Source: Aequorivita sp. | GTDB taxonomy: Bacteria; Bacteroidota; Bacteroidia; Flavobacteriales; Flavobacteriaceae | Reading direction: 5' to 3' | Assembly: GCA_024637015.1 (NCBI GenBank) | Contig: JAGXGE010000015.1 | Span: 233,241-297,240, forward strand | DNA: 64,000 nucleotides | Part shown: piece after piece, positions 33,812 to 41,957 of the stretch | How the letters are laid out: every line of letters starts with the position of its first letter | Position numbering within the stretch: the first letter of the stretch is position 1 | Translations under genes and position numbers: made by a program | The notes under the pieces: model-generated | Told to the model about the DNA's origin: nothing | The model's input: only the letters and a program-made list of their open reading frames with translations | The model's database searches: none

Positions 33812-34696
33812 TTACAAATTGAATTTATAACCCAGCGTAAAATCTACCGGAAATTCATCGTTGCTTTCCACATTCAATCCTACAATGTCATTATAGTTGA
33901 AGGTAATATAGCCATTCCCCACTTTGTAGTCCGCACCAATTCCAAAAGTAACGGGAGCGTTAAAATCACTGCCTGAACTATTTTCGGTTATCACTGTAGG
34001 GGGATTGCTTTCTGATACATAAGTAATCTCTCTTTTCGAAAATGTAAGTGCAGCAAATTTGCAATTCACAAAGGCATCAAACTTAGGTGTTTTTACAAAT
34101 TTGAAACGATAATTCAACGAAAGTTGTGATGCGGTATATTTGTAATCGCTGCTCTCAAAAGTCTGTTTAAAACGAAGTACCATTGCGTGTCTTTTCAATT
34201 TTACCGCATCAATTAGTTCTAAATCTATTCCAGCAACCGGCTGCAGTGCATTGGTAGGGTTTCCAGTAAAAATACTATTGCTTACTCCCGCAAAAGCTCC
34301 AAGTCGAAACTCAAGATCAATGGACTTTTCTGTTTCATTAAAATTTGGATCTTTCTTTTTATTATAGGTAGCAAAAAAGTCGTGCAAACTGGGTAAGGTA
34401 AGTTTCACCTTTTCGGTTGAAACTGCTGCATCGCTGGTTTGTTGCTTCAGCGTTTCCTTATATTCTTCTTGGTAATCACCGTTTTGTTTTGTGTTCTTAA
34501 GCTCAACAATATCATTGTCTTTTTTTGAAAAATAACGGTATTCGCCGTTAACCGTGTTCCAAAGCAACGTCAAAGTACCCTCTACTTCGGTATTCAAATT
34601 ATAGGTTTGACCATCAACAGTATATTGTTGCTGGGCCTGCAAAGTTCCAGCGGAAAGTAGCAGAAACAAAACAAAAATTGAAAGGAGCGATTTCAT
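33812..34696 (-). CDS. Predicted outer membrane beta-barrel protein
   Basis: The protein has 294 residues. A signal peptide (SIFVLFLLLSAGTLQAQ) is followed by a ~110-residue N-terminal part with a pattern like YTVDGQTYNLNTEVEGTLTL, and then by alternating strands (LEFRLGAFAGVSNSIFTGN, LSLNYRFKFVKTPKFDAF, VTFGIGADYKVGNGYITFNY) ending DFTLGYKFNL with the terminal aromatic pattern of outer membrane proteins. It converges with the lipoprotein gene, their stops being adjacent. Specific function unknown. Confidence 0.8.
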   Translation of the reverse strand: MKSLLSIFVLFLLLSAGTLQAQQQYTVDGQTYNLNTEVEGTLTLLWNTVNGEYRYFSKKDNDIVELKNTKQNGDYQEEYKETLKQQTSDAAVSTEKVKLTLPSLHDFFATYNKKKDPNFNETEKSIDLEFRLGAFAGVSNSIFTGNPTNALQPVAGIDLELIDAVKLKRHAMVLRFKQTFESSDYKYTASQLSLNYRFKFVKTPKFDAFVNCKFAALTFSKREITYVSESNPPTVITENSSGSDFNAPVTFGIGADYKVGNGYITFNYNDIVGLNVESNDEFPVDFTLGYKFNL

Positions 34697-34744
34697 AAGG
34701 ACGTGTTTTAAGGTATGGCTAAGGTAAAAAATTAAATCAATTTA

Positions 34745-35872
34745 TCACTGTTTTTGGAAGGTTCGGCCTTTCCAAACGTAATTACCACGAAGACTACCAT
34801 ATAATACAATTAAGAAAAGTTGGGCATATACAAAGGGTAACCACTGAAACTTCCAAAAGTCAATTTTCTTACTTAGAAAATTTGCTGTTTGACGGACAAC
34901 AATATAATCCGTAATCAACTTTAAGTAGATAAGTAACACATATAAGCCAGCATATTTAAAATAGAACAAGATTAAAAAGGGAGTTGCTAAAAGTGAAATA
35001 TTCACTAAAAAAACCAAGACTCCCAAAAGTATTAGTAATAAGCTTTTTTGTTTTGAAGTTTTTGAAGCCCAACGTATGCGTTGGCTTATAACGTCTTTCC
35101 AATTTTTTTGTGGCTTTGTTGAAACAATGGCTTCTTTCGATTTTAAAAATTGAACTTGTTTTGGAAAGACTTTTTTCATTTTTTCCAATAGAAAAATATC
35201 ATCACCGCTTGCAATGTGATCATTGCCCGAAAATCCGTTTACATTTAAAAAAGCCTCTTTGCTATACGCCAAATTTGCACCATTGCTTAGCATTGGAATT
35301 CTTAAACCAAAACTGCCAATGGTAACAGTCTGCAAACTAAAGCCATCCAATTGCTGAAAATTCTCAAGAAAACTTCCATCAGACTCATAAATTACAGGCG
35401 CACAAACCATCACAGGTTTATTTTTTTGAATAAATGCATTAAACGTTTTCAGCCAATTTTTAGGAAGTTCACAATCTGCATCGGTGGTTACGATCCATTC
35501 AAATTTTGCGTGTTTGATTGCTTCGGAAATGGCGTCTTTTTTAGGCGAATTGGAAACGCGTTTGTTTTGAATGAGTTTGATTGAAAATTTGCTATTCTCA
35601 ATCGCGGCAGAAATGATGGCTTCGGAAGAATCTTCGGAAGTGTCGTTTACAAAAATGATTTCGCACAGCTTTGAAGGGTAATTCAACCCATCTATTGTCT
35701 TCAAGAGATTCGAAAGGTTTTCCGCTTCATTTCTAAAAGGAATTACAACACTGAAACGGGTTTTGGAATTTATTTCTTCGGAAGAAAAAAATCGAACTTT
35801 TTTAAAACCATAAACGACTGCCATCATACAAAAAAAGTATGCGGCAAAAAGTATTAAAAACCCCCAAATCAT
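34745..35872 (-). CDS. Family 2 glycosyltransferase, membrane anchored
   Basis: I choose the ATG at 35872 (375 residues), which overlaps the stop of the upstream gene as ATGA. An N-terminal helix (WGFLILFAAYFFCMMAVVYG) is followed by the GT2 domain: FSVVIPFRNEAENLSNLLKT, TTDADCELPKNWL (the DxD-like motif), SGDDIFLLEKM and the QRIRWASK motif. Two or three helices close the protein. It probably glycosylates a lipid in the cytoplasmic membrane. The upstream partner is a flippase-like membrane protein. Confidence 0.93.
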   Translation of the reverse strand: MIWGFLILFAAYFFCMMAVVYGFKKVRFFSSEEINSKTRFSVVIPFRNEAENLSNLLKTIDGLNYPSKLCEIIFVNDTSEDSSEAIISAAIENSKFSIKLIQNKRVSNSPKKDAISEAIKHAKFEWIVTTDADCELPKNWLKTFNAFIQKNKPVMVCAPVIYESDGSFLENFQQLDGFSLQTVTIGSFGLRIPMLSNGANLAYSKEAFLNVNGFSGNDHIASGDDIFLLEKMKKVFPKQVQFLKSKEAIVSTKPQKNWKDVISQRIRWASKTSKQKSLLLILLGVLVFLVNISLLATPFLILFYFKYAGLYVLLIYLKLITDYIVVRQTANFLSKKIDFWKFQWLPFVYAQLFLIVLYGSLRGNYVWKGRTFQKQ

Positions 35873-36825
35873 CGGGTAATTGGTTGATAGGTAAGCACGA
35901 AGAAGCTTCCCAAAAGTGAGGGTAGTACAAAATTTAAAAGCCACATGGCGAGTACGGTTGATAAAACACTCAGCTCTGGAATTCCAGCAAACGAAAACAG
36001 CCACACCGCCACACCGCCGCGGATTACCACATCAAAAATAAAAAGTGTGGGCAGCACCGAAACCAACAAATACATTGCAAAAATCAAAGGAATAGCTTCA
36101 ATAAATGAAATTTTTGCGCCAAAAAAAAGCAACATTCCATAAAACATGCCACTGAAAATTACATAACGAAAAGATGAAAACAGAACCGTTTTAAACTTTA
36201 TTTTAAATGGAATACTGCGGAAAAATCGTATTGTTTTCGCCATTGAAAAACCTTTCATCAGCAGTTCTTTTTCTTTGAAGTAATAGGCAACCGCTAAAAG
36301 CAAAATAACTCCGATTCCAAAGTAACAGAGGGTTGTAACAGAATAGGGTATATTGAAATTTTGAAACAAATAAAGCAATCCAAAAATACCAAAAAAACTG
36401 GTGACGAGCATTTGTGCTCCGCTTGAAAGGAAGTTGAGCAGCAGTATTTTTTTTCGCTTTCTACTTTCAAAAAAAAGTGCTTTTGCTCCGTATTCGCCAA
36501 TTCTGTTTGGCGTTGCCAATGAAACCGTCAGTGAGGCTAAACTCTGTTTCAGTGCGGTTTTAAAATTTATCTTTTCAAAAGTGGAAACCAGTATTTTCCA
36601 TTTCAGGATTTCAAAATACCAATTTGCCACAGCCAGACCTAAAAAAAGCAAAAGCAAGTATCCTGAAACATTTCCTTTGGAAAAAATAGTAGCTGTAAAC
36701 GCTCCGAAGTCCAAGGAAGGGTTGTTTTTCAGTTTGTAAAAAATATATCCAAATGTTACGGCGAGCACCAAAACTTTCGCGGCGGCAAGTAGATATTGTT
36801 TAGCTTTGTGGGATACGGCAATCAT
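35869..36825 (-). CDS. Lysylphosphatidylglycerol synthase/UPF0104-type membrane protein
   Basis: The ATG at 36825 gives 318 residues, preferred over a TTG 15 bp upstream. The protein is hydrophobic with about eight helices. It has the family features VANWYFEILKWKILVSTFEK and SLASLTVSLATPNRIGEYGAKALFFE (the conserved P-x-R-x-G-E motif). The soluble catalytic domain of MprF is absent, so it is the stand-alone membrane type, thought to move or modify lipids. It overlaps the GT2 gene by 4 bp and is divergent from ruvC. Confidence 0.9.
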   Translation of the reverse strand: MIAVSHKAKQYLLAAAKVLVLAVTFGYIFYKLKNNPSLDFGAFTATIFSKGNVSGYLLLLFLGLAVANWYFEILKWKILVSTFEKINFKTALKQSLASLTVSLATPNRIGEYGAKALFFESRKRKKILLLNFLSSGAQMLVTSFFGIFGLLYLFQNFNIPYSVTTLCYFGIGVILLLAVAYYFKEKELLMKGFSMAKTIRFFRSIPFKIKFKTVLFSSFRYVIFSGMFYGMLLFFGAKISFIEAIPLIFAMYLLVSVLPTLFIFDVVIRGGVAVWLFSFAGIPELSVLSTVLAMWLLNFVLPSLLGSFFVLTYQPITR

Positions 36826-36864
36826 AATGCTAAAATACAAATTCCTACGAAGGCAGGAATCTTA

Positions 36865-37428
36865 ATGACAATGGAAAGCAAAACTGAAAAAATTATCTTA
36901 GGAATCGACCCTGGAACTACCATTATGGGTTTCGGCCTCATAAAAGTGGTGGGCAAACAGATGCAGTTTATGCAACTGAACGAGCTCCAGCTAAAAAAAT
37001 ATGACGATCACTATCTTAAATTAAAGCTCATCTTTGAACGCACCATGGAACTCATAGATACCCATAGTCCAGACGAAATTGCTATTGAAGCCCCTTTCTT
37101 TGGAAAAAACGTGCAGTCTATGCTCAAGCTCGGAAGGGCGCAGGGCGTGGCAATGGCGGCGGGGCTTTCGCGAGAAATCCCCATCACCGAATATTCTCCT
37201 AAAAAAATTAAAATGGCCATTACTGGCAATGGAAACGCCAGTAAGGAACAAGTGGCTAAAATGCTTCAAAGCCTTTTAAACTTAAAGGAACTTCCCAAAA
37301 ATCTGGACAGTACCGATGGGCTGGCCGCAGCGGTTTGCCATTTTTACAATTCAGGGAAAATTGAAACAGGAAAAAGCTACACGGGTTGGGCTGCTTTTGT
37401 AAAGCAGAATGAAGGCAGGGTTAAATAG
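36865..37428 (+). CDS. ruvC: Holliday junction endonuclease RuvC
   Basis: I take the ATG at 36865 (187 residues); a second ATG lies 6 bp later. The four acidic catalytic positions are present: Asp15 in ILGIDPGTTIMGFG, Glu75 in IAIEAPFFGKN, and Asp148 and Asp151 in LDSTDGLAAAVCH. The segment SPKKIKMAITGNGNASKEQV is also typical. RuvC resolves Holliday junctions made by RecA and moved by RuvAB. It converges with the channel gene, with 3 bp between the ends. Confidence 0.96.
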   Translation: MTMESKTEKIILGIDPGTTIMGFGLIKVVGKQMQFMQLNELQLKKYDDHYLKLKLIFERTMELIDTHSPDEIAIEAPFFGKNVQSMLKLGRAQGVAMAAGLSREIPITEYSPKKIKMAITGNGNASKEQVAKMLQSLLNLKELPKNLDSTDGLAAAVCHFYNSGKIETGKSYTGWAAFVKQNEGRVK

Positions 37429-37431
37429 GTG

Positions 37432-38490
37432 TCAATTTCTATTTACCCAATCATCTACAATATGTGAGATTTCTTTATTGTCTTGCAGATGGATTATTTC
37501 TAAATCTACTTTCCGTTTCAAATCACTTCCTATAGGGAAAACAAAACCGTAGTATTGCGGTTCGATTTTTTTCTTGCTCAACACAAAACCTTCTTTTTCC
37601 CTATCGCTAAAAATATATTCCAACGGTATTTCATCATAAATAAAGGCATCTATTTTTTTGTCCAAAAGCATTTTATATCCTTCCGAAACGGTTTTTACAG
37701 CTATTGGTGTGCCATCCACATTGCGAACTCTATCCATAATTTTTCTATAATTGGGTACGGCCACTCTTTTGCCTTCCAATTGCTGCATGCTGGTGATGGT
37801 TTTATCTTCCCGAGTGGTTTTTGCAAAAGTCGTGGCAATTCCAGCTACGAAGGAAGTCGCCAAAATCAACGAAATTATCATCCACGAACCCATCACAACT
37901 CTTCCTGCAGGGGTTCGCGGGGCATAATCGCCATAACCTACAGTGGTCATTGTTACAATGGCAAGCCAAATTCCAGATCCGATGCCTTTGTGGATATGCT
38001 TGCCATATTCATCCTTAAATTTTCGTCCCTCCACCAGCCAAAAAAGTAGGCCTACAATGGTAAGTATTAAAAGAAGTCCAACTACAGCATAAAGAAAGGT
38101 TGTTGAAAAAACGGGACTTATTTTTTCCCAAAACGTAAGTTCCTGTATGGGTGCCAATATTGCCATTTCAGTATCGTAATAGGGCTGTGAGAATGAAATT
38201 TCTGCCGCACGCTCAGCGTTTATAGTTGTTGGACCAATTAAGATATCTATTTTATGGTCTTTGGCCGCCGCAATGCCCTCTTCCAAAGAAGGGAATTCTT
38301 GCAAGGTATAATTCAGGCCTAGATTAAAAGCGATTTCTTGCCATAGATCGAAAACAATCCCTTCTTCCTTTTCGTTGTGGATTACAAACGGGGCCGAACC
38401 CGCATACCCTACCCGTATTTTTTGGGTATCGGTCTGTCCAAAGGAAAGAAAGGAACACAAAAGAAAGATTAAGGATAAATAGCGATGCAT
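37432..38490 (-). CDS. GluR0-like ligand-gated potassium channel
   Basis: The protein has 352 residues. After a signal peptide (LSLIFLLCSFLSFGQ) comes a periplasmic-binding-protein lobe (IRVGYAGSAPFVIHNEKEEG, DILIGPTTINAERAAEISFS). It is interrupted at about 130-225 by a pore module of two helices around the selectivity filter TVGYGD (residues 183-188), and then resumes (GKRVAVPNYRKIMDRVRNV, YGFVFPIGSDLKRKVD). This is the layout of bacterial ionotropic glutamate receptors such as GluR0, and the filter is the potassium type. The ligand is probably an amino acid. Confidence 0.93.
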   Translation of the reverse strand: MHRYLSLIFLLCSFLSFGQTDTQKIRVGYAGSAPFVIHNEKEEGIVFDLWQEIAFNLGLNYTLQEFPSLEEGIAAAKDHKIDILIGPTTINAERAAEISFSQPYYDTEMAILAPIQELTFWEKISPVFSTTFLYAVVGLLLILTIVGLLFWLVEGRKFKDEYGKHIHKGIGSGIWLAIVTMTTVGYGDYAPRTPAGRVVMGSWMIISLILATSFVAGIATTFAKTTREDKTITSMQQLEGKRVAVPNYRKIMDRVRNVDGTPIAVKTVSEGYKMLLDKKIDAFIYDEIPLEYIFSDREKEGFVLSKKKIEPQYYGFVFPIGSDLKRKVDLEIIHLQDNKEISHIVDDWVNRN

Positions 38491-38620
38491 AATTTTATGT
38501 TTTTGAATGATTTACTGTTTGGCTTTTTTAAGGTAAGAACCCCAATTCCGGTAAAAATAATAACTAATTTTGAGGACTTATGAAGTTTTGGACTTTTTAA
38601 AGTTGGGCATTCCCTAAGTT

Positions 38621-39790
38621 ATGAAGAAGAATTCAAAAAATTTTGGAAATGAAAATGGAGGCTTTGGAATATACATCCACATTCCCTTTTGTAAACAAGC
38701 CTGTCATTACTGCGATTTCCACTTTTCAACTTCTCTGAAGAAAAAGGACGAATTGGTAGATGCACTTTGCAATGAATTGGTGCTTCGGAAAAATGAATTA
38801 AAAGGCGAAGTAGAAACTATTTACTTTGGTGGAGGTACACCTAGCTTGCTTTCTTCCGAAGAATTGCAACAGATTTTCGAAACCATTTATAAAAACTATA
38901 AAGTTTCCGAAAACCCCGAAATCACTCTCGAAGCTAATCCCGATGATCTATCCAACAATCTAATAATCCAACTATCTAAAAGTCCAATAAACCGCTTGAG
39001 TATCGGAATCCAATCCTTTTTTGAAGAAGATTTAAAACTGATGAACCGTGCCCATAACGCTTCCGAAGCTTTGGAATCTATTAAAGAGGCGAAGAAACAA
39101 TTCGAAAATATCAGCATCGACTTGATTTATGGCATTCCCGGAATGAGCAATGAACGCTGGAAGGAAAATCTTGAAATTGCTTTAAACCTTGACGTGCCAC
39201 ATCTTTCGTGTTATGCTTTAACTGTGGAGCCAAAAACCGCTTTAAAAAAATTCATCGAAAAAGGAATTGTACCGCCCGTAGACGAAGAAGTTGCAAAACA
39301 ACATTATGAAATTTTGCTTCACGAAACTGAAAAAGCAGGACTGGAAAACTATGAATTCTCAAATTTTGGAAAACTAGGATTCCATTCCAGAAACAATACC
39401 GCCTATTGGGAAGGCAAGCAGTATCTGGGCATCGGGCCATCCGCACACAGTTACGACGGAAAATCACGAAGTTGGAATGTGGCAAACAACACAAAGTATA
39501 TTAAAAGTATTAATGAAGGAATACGTCCCTCCGAAATGGAAATTCTTTCAAAAGAAGATAGATACAACGAATATATAATGACGGGATTGCGCACCAAAAA
39601 AGGTGTTTCATTAGAAAAAGTTGAAAGTGAATTCGGAAAAAACTTTTCGGAATATCTTTTAAAACAAGCTGCAAGTGCTTTGCAAAACGAGCTATTAATT
39701 CTCGAAAATCAAACCTTGAAAATTTCGAAAAAAGGAAAGTTTTTGAGTGATGGGATTGCGGCAGATTTATTCTTAGTAAATTTAGATTGA
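38621..39790 (+). CDS. hemW: Radical SAM haem chaperone HemW
   Basis: The protein has 389 residues. The radical SAM cysteines are Cys24, Cys28 and Cys31 in IPFCKQACHYCDFHF, followed by TIYFGGGTPSLLS, TLEANPDDL, NRLSIGIQSFFEEDL, and NTAYWEGKQYLGIGPSAHSY of the HemW C-terminal half. HemW binds haem and an iron-sulfur cluster and delivers haem to respiratory proteins; it is often annotated as oxygen-independent coproporphyrinogen oxidase. The segment after NPDDL is coded by an 8-bp-period repeat (see repeat entry). The stop overlaps the next start (TGATG). Confidence 0.94.
   Translation: MKKNSKNFGNENGGFGIYIHIPFCKQACHYCDFHFSTSLKKKDELVDALCNELVLRKNELKGEVETIYFGGGTPSLLSSEELQQIFETIYKNYKVSENPEITLEANPDDLSNNLIIQLSKSPINRLSIGIQSFFEEDLKLMNRAHNASEALESIKEAKKQFENISIDLIYGIPGMSNERWKENLEIALNLDVPHLSCYALTVEPKTALKKFIEKGIVPPVDEEVAKQHYEILLHETEKAGLENYEFSNFGKLGFHSRNNTAYWEGKQYLGIGPSAHSYDGKSRSWNVANNTKYIKSINEGIRPSEMEILSKEDRYNEYIMTGLRTKKGVSLEKVESEFGKNFSEYLLKQAASALQNELLILENQTLKISKKGKFLSDGIAADLFLVNLD
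38949..38988. repeat. Octamer-period array inside hemW
   Basis: TATCCAAC, AATCTAAT, AATCCAAC, TATCTAAA and AGTCCAAT are five consecutive 8-bp units of the same kind as the AATCCAAC array at 25236-25313. Together they encode about LSNNLIIQLSKSPI in frame with HemW. Confidence 0.7.
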
Positions 39791-40536
39791 TGAAAAGCAC
39801 TATTCAAATTCATAATAAAACCATTGCAGTTGATCTTTCCAAACCGTTGGATATTTCAATCCCATTGCAAGCTTCGGAGAAAAATCCTTTGGCGTGGTAT
39901 CAAAATGAACCCACAATAGAACCTGTGAAAATGGGCGATTGGACAGGAAAAGTTTCAGAAGGCGCTTCGGTAAATTTCAATAATGTGTTTTTCAATCCAC
40001 ATGCGCATGGCACGCATACCGAATGTTTTGGGCATATTTCTAAGGAATTTCATTCAGTAAATGAAGCTTTAAAAACTTTCTTTTTTTTAGCCGAAGTAAT
40101 TTCCGTAAAACCCGAAAAAGTAGGCGATGACGAAATAATTTCCGAAGAAAGCATTAAAGAAGCATTGAACGGAAAAACCCCTGAAGCCATAATTATTAGA
40201 ACCCTTCCGAACAGTACAGAGAAAAAATCAAAGCATTGGTCAGATACCAATTGGCCGTTTCTTCACGAAAAAGCAGCCTTATTTTTGAGGGAAATTGGCG
40301 TGAAACATTTGTTGATAGATCTTCCTTCAGTTGATAAAGAAAAAGACGAGGGCAAGCTTTTAGCCCACAAGGCATTTTGGAACTATCCCGAAAAACCACG
40401 TGAAGATTGTACAATTACTGAATTGATTTATGTGAACGATTCAATTGAGGATGGAAGCTATTTACTGAATTTGCAAATCGCGTCATTTCACAACGATGCT
40501 TCACCGAGCAAACCAATTTTGTATAAAATTTTATGA
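39790..40536 (+). CDS. Cyclase/kynurenine formamidase-family hydrolase
   Basis: The ATG overlaps the hemW stop; the protein has 248 residues. The metal-binding motif is in FFNPHAHGTHTECFGH, which corresponds to HxGTHxD of the family with Glu in place of Asp. Also typical are KHLLIDLPSVDKEKDEGKLL and AHKAFWNYPEKPR. The family hydrolyses N-formylkynurenine or related amides with a divalent metal; the substrate here is not certain. Translational coupling with hemW is probably an accident of packing. Confidence 0.9.
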   Translation: MKSTIQIHNKTIAVDLSKPLDISIPLQASEKNPLAWYQNEPTIEPVKMGDWTGKVSEGASVNFNNVFFNPHAHGTHTECFGHISKEFHSVNEALKTFFFLAEVISVKPEKVGDDEIISEESIKEALNGKTPEAIIIRTLPNSTEKKSKHWSDTNWPFLHEKAALFLREIGVKHLLIDLPSVDKEKDEGKLLAHKAFWNYPEKPREDCTITELIYVNDSIEDGSYLLNLQIASFHNDASPSKPILYKIL

Positions 40537-40623
40537 AATGAAATGCCTATTAATAAATTATAATCCAACAGAAGATGTATTTGAAGGCTTTCCATCTTCC
40601 TGTTTATCAAATATTTTATACGG

Positions 40624-40974
40624 ATGAAAACAACTTTAAAAATTGAGGAATTCGCACAATTCGTTTTAGGGATTTTCCTTTTTTCGCAACTTGATTATGC
40701 TTGGTGGTGGTTTCCAGCATTGCTACTCCTTCCAGACATTGGAATGTTTGGGTATTTAATAAATCCAAAAATAGGCGCTTTCACCTATAACCTTTTTCAT
40801 CATAAAGCCATTGCGATTGCCATTGGGTTGGCAGGGTTTTATGTAGACAATTATTTGTTAACTTTAATAGGTGTAATTTTGTTCTCCCACGCGTCGTTTG
40901 ATAGAATTTTTGGCTATGGATTGAAATATCCAGACAGTTTTAAAAACACGCATATAGGTAGCATTGGAAAATAA
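40624..40974 (+). CDS. DUF4260 small membrane protein
   Basis: The protein has 116 residues and four hydrophobic segments. The family motif is visible in FPALLLLPDIGMFGYLINPK, GAFTYNLFHHKAIAIAIG and HASFDRIFGYGLKYPDSFK. The function of DUF4260 proteins is unknown. It is the first of five closely spaced co-oriented genes (40624-43730). Confidence 0.9.
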   Translation: MKTTLKIEEFAQFVLGIFLFSQLDYAWWWFPALLLLPDIGMFGYLINPKIGAFTYNLFHHKAIAIAIGLAGFYVDNYLLTLIGVILFSHASFDRIFGYGLKYPDSFKNTHIGSIGK

Positions 40975-40978
40975 TATT

Positions 40979-41587
40979 ATGGAATATCTATTTATTGGCC
41001 TAGCAGTTGGCGCCATTTTGGCTTATTTCCTTTTTGCACGTTTTGGCGGTGGGAAAAAGGAAAAGGTAAACGCGCAGTCCGTTATTTTGATGGAAAAAAT
41101 CCGCAGTGTATGCAAATTCATTACTGTGGAAGGTGATTTTTCTGAAATCTTCTATTACGAAAATGTAAAGGATAAATGGCTAAATCTGCTATTGGGAAAA
41201 AAGAAAGCTTTGGTTTTAATTGAAGCAAAAGCGCACATAGGCTTTGACCTCACAAAAGTAAAAATGAATGCCGATACCAAAAACCGGACAATAATTCTAA
41301 CCAACTTTCCTCAGCCCGAACTGCTTACCGTCGAAACCGATTTTAAATATTACAACAAGCAAGAAGGCTGGGCAAACCCTTTTACGGCAAGCGATCTGAC
41401 TGACATAACCCAAGAAGCCAAAAAGCACATCGTAGATAAAATTCCGGAAACAGGTTTGTTTAACGAAGCCTCAAAACAGGCTTTGGAAACCATTCAACTG
41501 ATGGAAAAACTGGTAGAAACAATAAATTGGAAGCTGGACTATTCTGCAATTTACGCTGCAGAGGAAAAACGAAAGTTGAAACAATGA
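40979..41587 (+). CDS. DUF4230 membrane-anchored protein
   Basis: The ATG at 40979 gives 202 residues. An N-terminal helix (YLFIGLAVGAILAYFLF) is followed by a soluble domain with the DUF4230 pattern (EKIRSVCKFITVEGDFSEIF, KKKALVLIEAKAHIGFDLTK, IILTNFPQPELLTVETDF). The protein is probably anchored in the cytoplasmic membrane. Its stop overlaps the next ATG by 4 bp (ATGA). Function unknown. Confidence 0.9.
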   Translation: MEYLFIGLAVGAILAYFLFARFGGGKKEKVNAQSVILMEKIRSVCKFITVEGDFSEIFYYENVKDKWLNLLLGKKKALVLIEAKAHIGFDLTKVKMNADTKNRTIILTNFPQPELLTVETDFKYYNKQEGWANPFTASDLTDITQEAKKHIVDKIPETGLFNEASKQALETIQLMEKLVETINWKLDYSAIYAAEEKRKLKQ

Positions 41588-41943
41588 ACATAGAGCAATT
41601 CAGGGAGTACTGTATTTCAAAAAAAGGTGTTGAAGAAACCTTTCCGTTTGGTGAAGATACGCTGGTTTTTAAGGTTATGGGCAAAATGTTTGCACTCACT
41701 GGTTTGGAAACTCATCCTGCAACTGCAAACCTAAAGTGCGATCCCGAGCGTGCCATTGAACTCCGGGAAGAATACGACGGTTTGATCAGACCAGGCTACC
41801 ATATGAGCAAAGTGCATTGGAATACCGTGGAACTGGAAAGAAATATTACACATCAACTGGTTTTAGAATTAATTGACCATTCCTATGCGTTGGTTGTACA
41901 AAGCCTCACAAAAAAACTACAAGCGGAACTCGCTTCTCTTTAA
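41584..41943 (+). CDS. MmcQ/YjbR-family protein
   Basis: The ATG at 41584 overlaps the stop of the previous gene; the protein has 119 residues. The YjbR fold is recognised from EQFREYCISKKGVEETFPFG, TLVFKVMGKMFALTGLE, AIELREEYDGLIRPGYHMSK and HWNTVEL. Some members are called DNA-binding on structural grounds, but no function has been established. Confidence 0.93.
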   Translation: MNIEQFREYCISKKGVEETFPFGEDTLVFKVMGKMFALTGLETHPATANLKCDPERAIELREEYDGLIRPGYHMSKVHWNTVELERNITHQLVLELIDHSYALVVQSLTKKLQAELASL

Positions 41944-41957
41944 TCGTAAAAAAATAA

